Source: Marinomonas rhizomae
Lineage (GTDB): Bacteria; Pseudomonadota; Gammaproteobacteria; Pseudomonadales; Marinomonadaceae
Length of the DNA: 64,000 nt
Assembly: GCF_024397855.1 (NCBI RefSeq)
Contig: NZ_CP073343.1
Span: 2,232,001-2,296,000, forward strand
Reading direction: 5' to 3'
In this document: one piece after another, positions 48,395-59,907 of the stretch
How positions within the stretch are numbered: position 1 is the stretch's first letter
Layout of the letters: every line of letters begins with the position of its first letter
The notes under the pieces: model-generated
What the model was told of the DNA's origin: nothing
What the model saw: only the letters and a program-made list of their open reading frames with translations
Database searches by the model: none
Translations under genes and position numbers: made by a program

Positions 48395-49885
48395 TTAGCC
48401 AGCAATAATTTCTCGACAAATGGAAACACGATTACGACCCGTGTTCTTAGCCTGATACATAGCCATATCAGCCCTATTTAACAACTCATCAAATTTTTCA
48501 GTGCGGTCTAGAGAAGCTAAACCGACACTAACAGTTGCACAGTACAAAGTATTTTCTACACATTGGATAGGCTCTTTCTCGACGTACTTCCGTAACTTCT
48601 CAGCCACAGCGTGCGCTTCTATTTTATCTATCATAGGAAGGATAACCACAAATTCTTCACCTCCTATACGACCGATATGCCCGACATTCTTAACCCTCAA
48701 TATATCGCTACAGACATTTACAATCGCCTTGATCACCCTGTCGCCTACTTCATGACCATATTGATCATTTACTTGCTTAAAATGATCAATATCAATCAAC
48801 AACACACTAAAAGGCTGCCCTTCATCAATACACTTTTGATACGCATTTTGCGCCATATCCAAAATAGCACGACGATTATAGGTACCAGTCAACTCATCGG
48901 TAGTAGCCAGATTTCTTAGCTCTTCTTCTAATTTTTTTTGCTCTTCAATTCGTTGTGTTAATCGCTGCATTTTGATTTCAGCTCTTTTTCGAAACCCCCA
49001 ACCAAATAGGATCAACACAATGACTAGCACACCGCCACCAGTGGCGATAAACATGTAGTCCTTAGCGAAACTCCAGCCTTCTGATGAATCTAAATTTATC
49101 CAATAACGATATATATCCCGTTTCTGCTGCGCTGTAATACTGTCTAAGCTTTTTTGCATAATAGACAACAACGGAGCCCAATCATCCCTTACTGCGAAAC
49201 GTAAATTCCATTCAAAGCCTGACTCACCCACTACCTTAAGGTTAGTAAGACCATTTTTTTCAATGTAGTAAATAGCAGCCGCGTTGGTTGCGACAATAGC
49301 ATCCGCCGACCCATAAGATACCATCCGCAGCCCGACTTCTATATCCGAGACTGCTAACGTATTTAATTCTGGGAAATTTTCTAACAAATACTCATAGGAT
49401 GCGTAATTTTTTATACCAATTACTTTCTTGCCTTTGAGCGCCTCCATTCCCTCTCCGGCAAACTCATTACGAACAATAATTATCTCCGGCAAGCGAATAT
49501 AAGGTCGAGTAAACAGCATAAACCTACTACGTTCTTCGGTTTTTTCAGCGGCTCCCCACATATCCACTCCTCGGGAGCGCCCTTCAGATACCACTTTATC
49601 CCAACTGGCAAGCTGTACAATTTCAAGCTTCAACCCCAAGTCAGATTGCTGATCGATTATTTTAATAAAATCAGCGGTAATACCTTGGTATTCATTATTC
49701 TCATCAAAAAACTCAACTGGAGGGTAATTTGGCGCAGGCGCAAAGCGAATAACAGGATGTTGATCCAACCAGAGACGTTCCTCAGCCGTAAATATATCTT
49801 TGCCATACAAGATGTCAGCCGCGCCGAATAGAAGCAGATACAAACCACCGAAAAAGCTTCTAGTCAAAAATGCATTTCTCTTCAT
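48395..49885 (-). CDS. diguanylate cyclase with periplasmic SBP_bac_3 sensor
   Basis: The frame is open to 49948, but ATG 49885 follows AGGGA and gives MKRNAFLTRSFFGGLYLLLF, a signal/anchor sequence (496 aa). Residues about 35-270 form a periplasmic amino-acid-binding-like domain (HPVIRFAPAPNYPPVEFFDENNEYQGI in part; FIKIIDQQ). A membrane helix follows near 281-302 (FIATGGGVLVIVLILFGWGF), then a short coiled coil and a GGDEF domain with active site R-I-G-G-E-E-F. The allosteric RxxD I-site is not present at the usual place (RVKN). It should make cyclic di-GMP in response to a periplasmic ligand. Confidence 0.92.
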   Translation of the reverse strand: MKRNAFLTRSFFGGLYLLLFGAADILYGKDIFTAEERLWLDQHPVIRFAPAPNYPPVEFFDENNEYQGITADFIKIIDQQSDLGLKLEIVQLASWDKVVSEGRSRGVDMWGAAEKTEERSRFMLFTRPYIRLPEIIIVRNEFAGEGMEALKGKKVIGIKNYASYEYLLENFPELNTLAVSDIEVGLRMVSYGSADAIVATNAAAIYYIEKNGLTNLKVVGESGFEWNLRFAVRDDWAPLLSIMQKSLDSITAQQKRDIYRYWINLDSSEGWSFAKDYMFIATGGGVLVIVLILFGWGFRKRAEIKMQRLTQRIEEQKKLEEELRNLATTDELTGTYNRRAILDMAQNAYQKCIDEGQPFSVLLIDIDHFKQVNDQYGHEVGDRVIKAIVNVCSDILRVKNVGHIGRIGGEEFVVILPMIDKIEAHAVAEKLRKYVEKEPIQCVENTLYCATVSVGLASLDRTEKFDELLNRADMAMYQAKNTGRNRVSICREIIAG

Positions 49886-50043
49886 AACATCCCTATGCAC
49901 AAAACATTTGCAGCCCAAGATTAAGTTAGGAGCATTTAAAAAAACCATATTCTATAGTAATTCAATGACCTGACATTGACCATCCCAGAAAGACCAAACA
50001 AAATACAACGACCGACTTATAACAAATATATCAACAATCTAAC

Positions 50044-51225
50044 TTATTCCTCCAACAAGTATTCATAGCGCTGATCCGTTAGAGTTTTCAAAAAAGCAAC
50101 AATGGCATCCACTCTTCGATCTGGTAAAGCAGGACCTTTTTGCAGATTCTCCAAATCTATATTTTCTGACACCTCAGGTTCCGCCCAAGCCTTACCTGTT
50201 TCAGGATTCTCCGTACGACTAGGGTTATTGTATTTGTCGTAAAAAAGCACCACGGTACGAAGATCAGTAAACACGCCGTTATGCATATACGGTCCTGTCA
50301 CAGCAACATTACGTAAAGAAGGCACTTTAAACTTGCCAGCTTGTTTCTCATCATCAATAGTTGGGTTGTCCAACAAGCCCAGATCCCTTCTGCCATTTTG
50401 ATGCAAAACATCAGGATTAGCAGGAACACCAATATTACGGTATTCGTAATTCGTAAAGGTTTCTTGGTCGTTTAGCGGAGACGAACTTAACTGATGGCAA
50501 GCATTACAATTAGTAAATTGTTGTGAAAAGAACAAAGTTTTGCCCAACTCCTCTTGTGGCGTTAACGCTATCTCGCCACGCAGAGCTCGATCATATTTGG
50601 AATCAAATGGCATAAACATAGCCGTTTTTTCGAACGAGGCAATAGAGTCAGTAATTGCGGCATAACCCTTCATAGGATCATTTAAAACATCTTGCCCATA
50701 TATTGAATTGAACAAGCTTTCATAACGCTCGTTTTCTCTAACTCGATTCACAACTGCCGCGCCGTCAGGCAAAGCCATTTCCAAAGGATTTAAGAATGGC
50801 CCTTCTGCCTGTTGGGCTAACCCCGATGCACGGCCATCCAAAAACTGACCACCGCGATACTCGCCATTAGACATACGATGAAATGCGGGTGAGAATGCCG
50901 CGTAGGCGGCTGTCGGCGTATTGCGACTTCCCATAGATAAACGGTCACTGCCCAATGACACGGCGCCAAATAGCGCATCTCGCCTTTTATCAACAAAGCC
51001 GTTCGCTATATCATGGCAAGTACCACAAGACTGATTACGCTCTTTAGACAGGTTAGTATCAAAAAAAAGCTGTGCACCTAACATTGCCTTAGGGTCTGTC
51101 ATCGCAATCGGAAGCTCAGCAGTGGAATGTGTAGGCTTAGCTTGAGAAACGACCTGTTTAGGTTCGCTACAGGCACAAAGCAGAACTGAAATAGCCACCA
51201 CACCAAGGGAAAAACGCAGCATCAA
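50044..51225 (-). CDS. di-heme cytochrome c peroxidase family lipoprotein
   Basis: The 393-aa protein begins with a lipoprotein-like signal (VISVLLCACS region, candidate lipid Cys19) and contains two heme c sites, C67-G-T-C70-H71 and C240-N-A-C243-H244, as in bacterial CcpA/MauG family proteins. GGQFLDGRASGLAQQAEGPFLNPLEM (in part) and VPSLRNVAVTGPYMHNGVF are family blocks; the Met in YMHNG could be the distal ligand of the electron-transfer heme. It probably detoxifies H2O2 in the periplasm, or oxidises a partner protein if MauG-like. Confidence 0.93.
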   Translation of the reverse strand: MMLRFSLGVVAISVLLCACSEPKQVVSQAKPTHSTAELPIAMTDPKAMLGAQLFFDTNLSKERNQSCGTCHDIANGFVDKRRDALFGAVSLGSDRLSMGSRNTPTAAYAAFSPAFHRMSNGEYRGGQFLDGRASGLAQQAEGPFLNPLEMALPDGAAVVNRVRENERYESLFNSIYGQDVLNDPMKGYAAITDSIASFEKTAMFMPFDSKYDRALRGEIALTPQEELGKTLFFSQQFTNCNACHQLSSSPLNDQETFTNYEYRNIGVPANPDVLHQNGRRDLGLLDNPTIDDEKQAGKFKVPSLRNVAVTGPYMHNGVFTDLRTVVLFYDKYNNPSRTENPETGKAWAEPEVSENIDLENLQKGPALPDRRVDAIVAFLKTLTDQRYEYLLEE

Positions 51226-51334
51226 CTTTACTCTTATGGAAAATGTTTAATCAAAAAAGAAGTGACATAAATAATACACCCACGAAAACTTGAGTAAAAC
51301 AACACTGAGCAAACTGATTGAATTAAGCATAAAA

Positions 51335-51376
51335 AAACGCCAAACAAGACAAATTTACGATCTTGTTTGGCGTTTA
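51335..51376. terminator. hairpin after minE
   Basis: AAACGCCAAACAAGA (51335-51349) and TCTTGTTTGGCGTTT (51361-51375) form a perfect 15-bp stem; the A-run on the plus side gives a T-run on the minus strand after minE. Confidence 0.9.
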
Positions 51377-51411
51377 ATCAATAACCAAAATTAGCAGCAG
51401 TTATCTTTACA

Positions 51412-51669
51412 CTAATTTTGCTCTGGTAAAGTAACATTCAACTCCAACACAGAACAGTCATCCGTATTATCCAACTGTATCTGCACATCTTCGCTGCCAA
51501 TATTCACATACTTACGAATCACATCAATAATTTCTTGCTGCATCTGCGGCAAATAATCAGGTTGATGGCGTTTGCTGCGCTCATGAGCAACAATAATCTG
51601 CAAACGATCCTTTGCTACAGAAGCTGAGCTAGGAGCACTTTTACTTTTAAAATAATCGAAAATTCCCAC
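51412..51669 (-). CDS. minE: cell division topological specificity factor MinE
   Basis: The 85-aa protein drives MinCD oscillation by stimulating the MinD ATPase. It has the membrane-targeting N-terminus [10 protein letters not shown], the MinD-binding helix ([15 protein letters not shown]) and the dimeric C-terminal topological domain ([16 protein letters not shown]). The start is GTG at 51669, one base after the minD stop. Confidence 0.97.
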   Translation of the reverse strand: MGIFDYFKSKSAPSSASVAKDRLQIIVAHERSKRHQPDYLPQMQQEIIDVIRKYVNIGSEDVQIQLDNTDDCSVLELNVTLPEQN

Positions 51670-51670
51670 T

Positions 51671-52480
51671 CTAACCCCCTAACAAACGCTTGATAAAGCC
51701 TTTCTTCTGAATCTCTAAGAAGCGCAATGGACGCTCCTCACCCATCAAACGATCAACGGCATCCATGTAAGCCAAACCAGCCTCAGATTCCGTATCCAGA
51801 ATCACGGGAGTACCTTGGTTCGATGCTTTCAACACCGCCTCAGACTCAGGAATAACCCCAAGCAGAGGAATCGCCAAGATATCCTCAACATCAGAGACAC
51901 TTAACATCTCACCAGACGCAACACGTCCAGGGTGATAACGAGTTAAAAGAAGATGCTCCTCAATCGGCGCTTTACCTTCCTCAGCTCGCTTAGACTTACT
52001 TTGCAAGATCCCTAAAATACGATCAGAATCTCGTACCGAAGATACTTCAGGGTTAGTTACTACAATAGCCGCATCAGCAAAATAAAGGGCCATCTGAGCG
52101 CCCTTTTCAATACCGGCTGGTGAATCGCAAATAATATATTCAAACTCTTTCGCCAGCTCTTCAAGAACTTCTTGAACACCTTCAATCGTCAGCGCATCTT
52201 TGTCACGCGTTTGAGATGCTGGCAAAATGAATAACTCTTTTGTGCGCTTGTCTTTAATCAAAGCCTGAGACAAAGAAGCCTCTTTATTAATGACATTTAC
52301 AAAATCATAAACCACGCGACGCTCACAACCCATAATCAAGTCTAGATTACGTAAGCCAACATCGAAATCAATAATAACCGTTTTATGACCTTTTAACGCA
52401 ATACCAGTCCCAATAGCAGCACTGGATGTTGTCTTACCGACACCACCCTTGCCTGAGGTGACTACTATAATTTTTGCCAA
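51671..52480 (-). CDS. minD: septum site-determining ATPase MinD
   Basis: The frame is open to ATG 52522, but a TTG at 52480 lies eight bases after GGGGGA and gives the conserved start (M)[17 protein letters not shown] and 270 aa, the E. coli length. Deviant Walker A GKGGVGKT is at about 10-17; [14 protein letters not shown] and [12 protein letters not shown] (Walker B) follow; the C-terminal amphipathic membrane-targeting helix is [11 protein letters not shown]. MinD recruits MinC to the membrane and is displaced by MinE. Confidence 0.96.
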   Translation of the reverse strand: MAKIIVVTSGKGGVGKTTSSAAIGTGIALKGHKTVIIDFDVGLRNLDLIMGCERRVVYDFVNVINKEASLSQALIKDKRTKELFILPASQTRDKDALTIEGVQEVLEELAKEFEYIICDSPAGIEKGAQMALYFADAAIVVTNPEVSSVRDSDRILGILQSKSKRAEEGKAPIEEHLLLTRYHPGRVASGEMLSVSDVEDILAIPLLGVIPESEAVLKASNQGTPVILDTESEAGLAYMDAVDRLMGEERPLRFLEIQKKGFIKRLLGG

Positions 52481-52541
52481 TGCTATATCCCCCGATAAAC
52501 TCAAATTAAGCTTATCTAACAAATCAAATGAATAATAAATT

Positions 52542-53267
52542 TTAAAGCGGTACGATTTCTAAGCTATCGTCAACTAATAACACTTGCGCGCTGTCTTTCC
52601 AAACGATATTTTGCAGCGCATCACTCAACATAAAATTACCAGCAATGGAAACCAATTCCGCCTCCATGCTTTTACAAAAAATTCTAGCGTCTACATCACC
52701 TTTCACGCCAGCCAACGCACGCCCCCGCAAAGCACCATAGACATGAATATTGCCATCTGCTAATACCTCAGCACCAGCACTAACCTGATTGAGAATAATC
52801 AAGTCACCTTCAGAGTACACTTGCTGACCAGAACGAATTGGCTTGCTAATAACTTTGGTCGACTGAGGCACTAAGCGCTCTTCAACAACAGTCTTCACTA
52901 CTACATCTGGGCTAGTATCATCCTTAATGACTGGAGATGCATTGATTGGTCTTGCTTTGCTGGCAGGTAATAAAGGAATGGTTACCGAAGCATTCCAGAC
53001 AGGCAATTCTTCAGGATCACATCGCCAACCAATCACACCAAGCCCAAGGGCACTGACCGACTGAATCAGCTCTTCAAATTCTTCTAACCTGATACCACGC
53101 TTCATCTTCGAAATATCGATAATGATCGGCGCCTGATTAAAAAAATGCGGAACCTGATCAATCTTCTCTTTTAAATGAAACACAATGTCATCTAGTGAAA
53201 AAGTTTGAATTTCTAATAAAACCGTCGTAACAACGCTTCCTTTTAGCCGGAAGCCTGAGTCTGTCAT
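52542..53267 (-). CDS. minC: septum site-determining protein MinC
   Basis: The 241-aa FtsZ-assembly inhibitor has an N-terminal FtsZ-binding domain (FRLKGSVVTTVLLEIQT..., IIIDISKMKRG, GLGVIGWR), a linker (about 100-135) and the C-terminal beta-helix domain that binds MinD (GDLIILNQVSAGAEVLADGN in part, HVYGALRGRALAGVKGD, RIFCKSMEAELVSIAG). It is the first gene of the minus-strand minCDE operon. Confidence 0.97.
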   Translation of the reverse strand: MTDSGFRLKGSVVTTVLLEIQTFSLDDIVFHLKEKIDQVPHFFNQAPIIIDISKMKRGIRLEEFEELIQSVSALGLGVIGWRCDPEELPVWNASVTIPLLPASKARPINASPVIKDDTSPDVVVKTVVEERLVPQSTKVISKPIRSGQQVYSEGDLIILNQVSAGAEVLADGNIHVYGALRGRALAGVKGDVDARIFCKSMEAELVSIAGNFMLSDALQNIVWKDSAQVLLVDDSLEIVPL

Positions 53268-53583
53268 GCAAACTTTCCTTTTTTAAAAACTTAAATGGCT
53301 CAAAACACTAAAAAGCCGCACTGAAATTTCACCATCAGCGTTAAAAATCTATTCTATCAAGCTGGATGATTAAAGAAAGACACCTCTACAATGTCTTTAC
53401 ATTCGCTCAATGGTTCCCGCTGCTCTCTTGTAGTGCTAAGAATAACGCAAAATGAACAATAATGAACGTAAGATTAAGCATTTGATTTAATTAATATTTT
53501 ACAACTTACTTACATACTTGTTCCCATAAATCTGGGGAAAACTTTTGCACCATGAAAGCCCAGAAAATAACCCGACATTCACC
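53268..53583. other. intergenic region minC/sbcC
   Basis: About 316 bases between the minC start and the sbcC stop, both on the minus strand. It must hold the minC promoter. I see no reading frame or strong hairpin; a T-rich stretch on the minus strand near 53440-53500 is the only compositional feature. Confidence 0.5.
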
Positions 53584-56500
53584 TCACTCCTCCGGCGAAT
53601 GCACAGCAAATTCAGAAGAAAGTCGACTAACACCCAAACCGCTTTGTTTAGTGAGCTTAATCTGAACCGGAATACGCTCTTTTAACGCACTAATATGACT
53701 GATGATACCAATGGTCTTACCGGAAGAATGCAAATTATCCAAAGCATCAAGAGCAGACTCCAATGTCTCGCTATCCAAGGTGCCAAAGCCTTCATCCAAG
53801 AACAAAGAATCAATACTGGTTTTATGGGAAACCAAATCAGACAATGCCAATGCCAATGCCAAACTCACTAAGAAAGATTCACCGCCAGACAGCGTCTTAG
53901 TATCTCGCGAGGCATTTGCTTGCCAAGTATCCACCACAAGCAAAGACAAAGCATCTTCGTTACGCATTAATTGATAACGACGATGCAAAATGTCCAAATG
54001 CTGATTAGCTAAATAGACCAAATGATCCAAGGTTAAACTTTGCGCAAAGCGGCGGAACTTGGCACCATCTGCCGAACCGATCAGATGATTCAAACGCTCC
54101 AAATGTATGAAAGCCCCTCGACGCGCCTCTAGTGCTTCCTTAGATTTCGCCACTTGCTCCCTACGCTGTGTTTCTTCTTGAATCTGTTGACTAATAACGC
54201 CCCACTGGCGATGCAACGCTTGGCGCTCTGTATCGAGCTGAGTGTATTTTTCTTCTAGTGCATCAAGAGAAATGGCGTCAAACTCCGCACTACCTGATTC
54301 TTTCCCTTCAAGAGCGACAAGTTCAGACTTTCTTTCAATATGCTTAGCTAAAGATTCTTGAGATTGATTAAATAATGTTTGTAGCTTAGAAACAGCCTCT
54401 TGAAGATGCTTAAGTGTTGCTTGGTGCTGAGCCATTTCTTCTGCGGATAAGCTTGCTTGCAGCCAAGCAGCTTCACCCTCAAAGCCTTTCTCTGTCAGTG
54501 ATTGTTGCCAATGAGCAAGCGCAGCATCATATTCTTCTGCCAAAACTAGACGCGTCTTATTAAGTGCATCTAGCGACGCCTTGCTGGACGCCAAAGCTTG
54601 AGCAAGCTGCTGCCGCTCCGCTTCAACTTTTTCCAGCTCTTGATGAGCGCGATCAGCTAAAGATTGCGCTTCTTGACGAAGCTCACCAACACTCTTATCA
54701 CCTAGCAAGTTATACAGCTGTTTAGTAATGTCAGCTAAGCCCGCATCTAACTCATACACTTTGGCTTGCGCATCGTCGCGTAGTTGCTGACTCTCTTTTA
54801 GCGTATTTTCTAAATTTTTACTTTCATAACTAAACTGCTCACGCTGCTGCAACAAAGCATCGTAACCGGCTTTGCTGTCGCGCCATTGCTTCATGGCCTC
54901 TTGTAACTGGGTCAACGCATCAACCAAAGACAAATCAAAATAGCTGTCTGGCACACCCGATTGCTGCATATCATGGCGTAAATTCGCAGTGATTTTTTCT
55001 TGCTCATCCTTCTTACTAACAAGATTTTTTTGATGAGTCTCTAAGGTTTGCCACAATAATTGACATTGATTCTGATCTTGCGAAACCTGCTGCTGTGTTG
55101 TTTGGTGCTGAACAACTAGGTTCTGCAACTCAGTCTCTAAAGCCAAACGAGACTGGTGCAAGGCTTCAAGTTTAGGTGCTATGTTTTGCAGCGCCAGCCA
55201 ATCTTGCTCTACATGTTGAACCAGAGCAGAGACTTGTTCTTTATCAGACAGGTTAAAACCTTGATCCTGATTCAACGACGTCAGCCATTCTTTCAGATCA
55301 TTTTCGGTTGCCAGTAAGCCATCGATCAATTGCTGACGTCGCGTTTGAGCAGATGTTAATTCGCGCTGCATGGATTCCAAGTCTGCCGCCAACTGCATAC
55401 CCTGGCCTTTCAGACCGTCTAATTCTTTGCCTAATAGAAGAAACTCTTCTTGGCTACCAGAATCTGCTTGGTACAAAGCATTAGCAAGATTGTGCTCTGC
55501 TGAACCACACAACGGACAATCATCATGTTCACCTAACTCATTACGTAAATGGGTTAACGCCACAATATGACGCTCCGCCTCGGCAAGTTTTTCAATCGAT
55601 TTTTGATGACGAAGCTTGTTTTTGTAGGTTTGCCTTTGTTGCTCTAGCTGGCTTTGCTGTTGCTGAATACGGCTTGCCATTGTATTCAGATTCTCGTCCA
55701 GCTCGGACAATTGCAACTGTTGATCTTGATATTGATGAAACTGTTTCCAGAGTGATTGCGCATTATACTGAGCACGTTCAGTTTGATGATAACCTTTCTG
55801 CCAATCGGCATATTCACGCTGCGATGATAACGCCATGTAATCATGAACCGTGCTCTGCAATGCTTGCTGACGCTCTTCTATGCTGGCTTGTTCATGCTCT
55901 AACTTAGCTTGATTGCTTCCATGAGCAGAGCGAGCAGCATCATAATTTTTGGTATCTTGATCGATACTGATCTCAAGTTCGGCAATAGCGTGAGTATTCG
56001 TTTCTATGATTTGCGCCTGATGCTGCCAACTAGCCAACTGATTTTCAATTTTTTCTGGCGATGTCCAGCGGCTTAAAATGGCTTTGCTTTCGTCACAGGC
56101 TTTATCAATACCCGCCTGTTTTTCAGACACGTCTTTTAGTTGCGCCTGCTGATTATCGACTTTTTCTGTCGCTTGCTTAAGTCGAGCAAGGCTATCCTGA
56201 TGCTGAGCCTTCACACTTTCTTGGCGGGACAAGATAGGCTGAATTTCATCATTGATTTTGTTATTCAAGGTTTCCAAATCAGCTCGCGCACGGGCTAACT
56301 TTTCTTTCGCTTGCTCAACGGAATCAGTCAATATCTGGCTTTGCTTAAGCTGTGCTTGATGCATTTCAGAGTATTGACTAACATCCGCCTGATTCTGATC
56401 CAAACGTGATTGTAAACCTTGCTGTTTGTCATAATCTGGCTGTAAAACCTGTGCTGTGAGAGCTTGTTCAAGCTGTCGTTGCTGAGGTGCAAAATCCGCT

Positions 56501-57312
56501 AGCGCTTGCGTCGCATCATCGAATTGTTGCTGATATTGAGCCACTTGCTCTTGCAGTTTCTTCTCAGTACGTCGCCACTCCAATATCGCTTGATGTTGCT
56601 TTAACGCGTCGGCATTGGCTTTTTCATTAGACTCAAAACTCGACTCGGTCAGCTTTAGCTCAGAAAAAGCGTCATCTGATAATAACTGAGTCTGCTCATT
56701 AAACTTCTCGAGCGACGCTATGGCTTGCTTCTCAAGCTTGTGTTTATCAAACACCCACTTCGACACGTCACCGTAAATTTCTGTGCCGGTTAGCTCTTCT
56801 AATAACTCTGCCCTGTCATTGGCTGACGCATTCAAAAACGCCGAAAAGCCACCTTGAGCCAGCAACATAGACTTGGTAAAACGCGAAAAATCCAAACCAG
56901 TGATGTCGGCTATCTTATCGATTTTTTCATTTATCTTAGTGGTAATGATGGTGCCGTCACGCTCACAAAGTTCGCAAGTCATCGGTTGCAACTTACCATC
57001 GCTCTGACCTCGAGCGCGTCGCTGCCCCCAGAAAGCGCGATAGCCTTTGCCTTTTATTTCAAACTCGACTTCCGCCAAACATTCCGACGTATGACGCGTC
57101 ATCACATCGTTCTGACTTGGTGACACTTTCAGGCGCGGCGTTTCGTGATACAAAGCCAAACAAATCGCATCCAACAAGGTCGACTTACCCGCTCCCGTCG
57201 GCCCGACAATGGCAAACACACCAGCGTCGTCAAATGGCTCTTTGGTAAAATCAATTTCCCATTCGCCTTTTAGGGAGTTCAAATTCTTCAGGCGCAGTTT
57301 GCAAATTTTCAT
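53584..57312 (-). CDS. sbcC: exonuclease subunit SbcC (Rad50-like ATPase)
   Basis: ATG 57312 overlaps the sbcD stop (ATGA) and gives the family start [26 protein letters not shown] N-terminus and 1242 aa. It has Walker [15 protein letters not shown] (about 36-49), two very long Gln/Glu/Lys-rich coiled-coil arms with a zinc hook C-P-L-C near residue 600 (DDCPLCGS), and a C-terminal lobe with signature [17 protein letters not shown] and Walker [13 protein letters not shown]. With SbcD it cleaves DNA hairpins and protein-blocked ends and limits palindromes. Confidence 0.97.
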   Translation of the reverse strand: MKICKLRLKNLNSLKGEWEIDFTKEPFDDAGVFAIVGPTGAGKSTLLDAICLALYHETPRLKVSPSQNDVMTRHTSECLAEVEFEIKGKGYRAFWGQRRARGQSDGKLQPMTCELCERDGTIITTKINEKIDKIADITGLDFSRFTKSMLLAQGGFSAFLNASANDRAELLEELTGTEIYGDVSKWVFDKHKLEKQAIASLEKFNEQTQLLSDDAFSELKLTESSFESNEKANADALKQHQAILEWRRTEKKLQEQVAQYQQQFDDATQALADFAPQQRQLEQALTAQVLQPDYDKQQGLQSRLDQNQADVSQYSEMHQAQLKQSQILTDSVEQAKEKLARARADLETLNNKINDEIQPILSRQESVKAQHQDSLARLKQATEKVDNQQAQLKDVSEKQAGIDKACDESKAILSRWTSPEKIENQLASWQHQAQIIETNTHAIAELEISIDQDTKNYDAARSAHGSNQAKLEHEQASIEERQQALQSTVHDYMALSSQREYADWQKGYHQTERAQYNAQSLWKQFHQYQDQQLQLSELDENLNTMASRIQQQQSQLEQQRQTYKNKLRHQKSIEKLAEAERHIVALTHLRNELGEHDDCPLCGSAEHNLANALYQADSGSQEEFLLLGKELDGLKGQGMQLAADLESMQRELTSAQTRRQQLIDGLLATENDLKEWLTSLNQDQGFNLSDKEQVSALVQHVEQDWLALQNIAPKLEALHQSRLALETELQNLVVQHQTTQQQVSQDQNQCQLLWQTLETHQKNLVSKKDEQEKITANLRHDMQQSGVPDSYFDLSLVDALTQLQEAMKQWRDSKAGYDALLQQREQFSYESKNLENTLKESQQLRDDAQAKVYELDAGLADITKQLYNLLGDKSVGELRQEAQSLADRAHQELEKVEAERQQLAQALASSKASLDALNKTRLVLAEEYDAALAHWQQSLTEKGFEGEAAWLQASLSAEEMAQHQATLKHLQEAVSKLQTLFNQSQESLAKHIERKSELVALEGKESGSAEFDAISLDALEEKYTQLDTERQALHRQWGVISQQIQEETQRREQVAKSKEALEARRGAFIHLERLNHLIGSADGAKFRRFAQSLTLDHLVYLANQHLDILHRRYQLMRNEDALSLLVVDTWQANASRDTKTLSGGESFLVSLALALALSDLVSHKTSIDSLFLDEGFGTLDSETLESALDALDNLHSSGKTIGIISHISALKERIPVQIKLTKQSGLGVSRLSSEFAVHSPEE

Positions 57313-58586
57313 GATTGCTTCTCCTCGCCATCTTGCTGATGCTCTTCCAACTCTACCAAGCAAGTATTAAAAAGCTCGGTCAGAGTTTTAGACTCGTCTT
57401 CGTCCAGTTCTAAATTCGATTTAAGACTCTGCTCGAATACATCACCAACCGTTAATTCCGACAAGGTTTTGCGCGCCTCAAAACCTTCGTTCTTTTTCTC
57501 TATCGCACTGCGACGCATCACTCGCAGTAACTCAATCGGTTTGCCTTCAATAACTTCCAGCAAGCGCTTATGGACATCACTCAAATACTCATCGGCAATC
57601 ACAGTGACTTCCAACCAAAGGGTTTTGTCTTCTGCTAATTCCAAAGCCGTGATCTGTTTAATCACTTCTTTCAAGTTGCCCTTCAAACTCGCCATCGGCT
57701 GAAAATTCGGAATCGTTACCAACTGAACAGGGTCCACAGGCTCGGCAAACAAATCTTCAACAAACGTATCCTCACCTAGCAAATTGGTATCAAATATCAC
57801 CAGGGTTTTGTCACGGCCAAGCTCATCAAAACTCAACGGAATCGGTGAACCGCTGTAACGGAATCGCCCACTTTTACTAATCGGTTGAGCACGATGAATA
57901 TGCCCAAGGGCTAAATAATCAAATGCCGGGAACACCGACGTCGGTAAGGCTTCCAAAGTGCCCACATAAAGATCACGAACAGACTCGCTTACTTGGCCAC
58001 CTACTGCCGTTAAATGCCCAGTGCCAATAATCGGCACCGCCGTTTTCAATGCTTTGTTTTTCTCGCACGCAGCGTCAAACACTCGCTGGTAAAAATCACC
58101 GATCATTTGCAGCAAACCGAGCTTCTTATCTTGTTCAGATTGCCCAGCGACGCTTTGCATCACGTCTTTCGGGCGTAAATACGGCACAGCACATATCCAG
58201 GCGGCAATATCACCCGTTTTGTCTTTTAGCGGAATAACATGAGAATCGATATCTTCTAGGTTAGCTTGGCTCGAGACTTGAGTATCGAGATAGGTCAACA
58301 AGCTCTTGGATTCATTTAGCATACTGACCGAATCGTGATTCCCCGCGACGATCACCAACTGACATTGGCGCGCCTTCATGTCTAATACCAACTGATGATA
58401 CATTTCGCGCGCGTAGCTTGGTGGTGAACCCGTATCGAATACATCACCAGCAATAATCACCGCATCGATAGATTCTTTATCCACCAGCGCCAATAACCAA
58501 TCGATAAAGGCTTTGTGCTCATCACGGCGGGATTTCCCCATAAAATGCTGACCAAGATGCCAGTCAGAAGTGTGTAGAATTTTCAT
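57309..58586 (-). CDS. sbcD: exonuclease subunit SbcD (Mre11-like nuclease)
   Basis: The 425-aa nuclease has the calcineurin-type metal-binding motifs: TSDWHLGQ (7-14), [26 protein letters not shown] and [12 protein letters not shown]-terminal SbcD capping domain follows. It acts as an Mn2+-dependent exo/endonuclease with SbcC, whose gene overlaps by four bases. Confidence 0.97.
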   Translation of the reverse strand: MKILHTSDWHLGQHFMGKSRRDEHKAFIDWLLALVDKESIDAVIIAGDVFDTGSPPSYAREMYHQLVLDMKARQCQLVIVAGNHDSVSMLNESKSLLTYLDTQVSSQANLEDIDSHVIPLKDKTGDIAAWICAVPYLRPKDVMQSVAGQSEQDKKLGLLQMIGDFYQRVFDAACEKNKALKTAVPIIGTGHLTAVGGQVSESVRDLYVGTLEALPTSVFPAFDYLALGHIHRAQPISKSGRFRYSGSPIPLSFDELGRDKTLVIFDTNLLGEDTFVEDLFAEPVDPVQLVTIPNFQPMASLKGNLKEVIKQITALELAEDKTLWLEVTVIADEYLSDVHKRLLEVIEGKPIELLRVMRRSAIEKKNEGFEARKTLSELTVGDVFEQSLKSNLELDEDESKTLTELFNTCLVELEEHQQDGEEKQS

Positions 58587-58636
58587 TTATTGAATCCGTT
58601 GAATATAAAAATAAGCATAAAAATAAAAAGGCCAAG

Positions 58637-59506
58637 TTACCGAACAAAATGCAACTGATTCGGATGGATCCTTAACGGACGTAATAACATCGCCCAATCT
58701 TTCGCCGACACGCTTTGTCCATGATAAATAAGTTGTAAAGAAGTACCGCCAGAGCTCCTCAGTGCCTCTTGCAGAAAAACAATCAGCGCATCGTCGGCTA
58801 AGCTAAGTGTCAGGTCAGTATTATCAAACAGAGTAAAATGCCCAACAAAGTTTGGCGTAAAGTCCAACAAAGCCTCACGCCAATAAGATTCGAACATGGC
58901 ATTTCCAGGAGAAGAAATCACCACAACAGGCGCGTCTGCAATGTCCATTTCAAACAACAAACGCCCTTTCCTAACGCCCGTCGATAACTGAACAGCTACC
59001 TGATCCTCAGCTGAAAGCGCCAAGGCTCGCAACCAATCCTTTTCGTTTAACTCCGCTTTTTGCAACACCAGTTTCAAAGGCGCACCCGCTGGATTTAAAG
59101 CCATACACTCATAAAAATGAGCGTGCTCAAAATTCGCTTCTTCACCTGTTTCTTTAAATGGTAAGGACACAAAAACACGGTCGCCAAAAGAATCATCACT
59201 TGGCCCTAACAACACAAGCTCAATAGAATCATCATTAAGGGAAACATTACTTAGCACAGAAAAAGTAGAAGACTCAGCCGGTGTTTGCTGGGTTAATGAC
59301 ATAGACGAAGCAAGGGTAGTTTGGCAGGAAAGAATCGACTCGCAATTGCTCGCATCATAAAGACGACACGCACCACAAGCGCCAGCGCGACAACCGTAAC
59401 GAACATCCGCACCCTGAGATAGTAGCGACGACAATAAGTTGTCACCCAAAACTGCCTCAAACTGCTCATCATCCAATTCTATCGTCAGCGCCTGTGAATC
59501 CATCAT
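58637..59506 (-). CDS. 2Fe-2S ferredoxin domain fused to divergent reductase-like domain
   Basis: The 289-aa protein begins with a plant-type ferredoxin domain: C39-x4-C44-x2-C47 and C61 (YGCRAGACGACRL..., ILSCQT). Residues about 75-289 resemble a ferredoxin reductase-type FAD/NAD module (a DSIELVLLGP strand, QVAVQLSTGVRKGRLLF, APVVVISSPGNAMFESYWREAL in part), but the RxYS FAD motif and the C-terminal CG-x-P motif are not visible, so flavin or pyridine nucleotide binding is doubtful. It follows sbcDC on the same strand. The partner is unknown. Confidence 0.8.
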   Translation of the reverse strand: MMDSQALTIELDDEQFEAVLGDNLLSSLLSQGADVRYGCRAGACGACRLYDASNCESILSCQTTLASSMSLTQQTPAESSTFSVLSNVSLNDDSIELVLLGPSDDSFGDRVFVSLPFKETGEEANFEHAHFYECMALNPAGAPLKLVLQKAELNEKDWLRALALSAEDQVAVQLSTGVRKGRLLFEMDIADAPVVVISSPGNAMFESYWREALLDFTPNFVGHFTLFDNTDLTLSLADDALIVFLQEALRSSGGTSLQLIYHGQSVSAKDWAMLLRPLRIHPNQLHFVR

Positions 59507-59907
59507 CCAACCTCATCTTTGATCTGGCTATTATGACATATTCTGCCTAACTACCTCTCTTGTGTGACACTCAATCGTAGAAAAATCCCATTTAGTTACT
59601 ATAAGAACAAGCTCATTAGCCTTCGATTTTATAATTGGTGATTCTTAACTGCGCAAAACGAAACTTCCCGCATCATGCCAAAAGGGCTTAAGTATTTTAT
59701 GCAACTCCCTGCCCCCTTAAAGCCAATCACTTAACTCGATTATGTTAGCAAAGTATCAACTTTGTGACTTATTGAACCAATCCTGACCAGTTGGTTGGCT
59801 TTATAACTCCAAGCTTGCTATGTTTTTAACCGTTGATTATGAGTTATGAGCTTTGAAAATATCGTCAACTTTCGATAAGTATCATTTACTAAGACAAGGA
59901 GAACGAA
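59507..59907. other. intergenic region upstream of the DUF1328 gene
   Basis: About 400 bases without a supported gene. AAAGCCAA (59717-59724) and TTGGCTTT (59794-59801 area) are inverted copies about 70 bases apart, and CAAAGT-ATCA-ACTTTG near 59750-59765 is a small dyad. The promoters of the ferredoxin-like gene (minus) and of the DUF1328 gene (plus) should lie here. Confidence 0.45.

Noticed and set aside
53702..57123. Plus-strand frames opposite sbcC
   Set aside because: They are shadows of the long coiled-coil coding sequence and have no ribosome sites.
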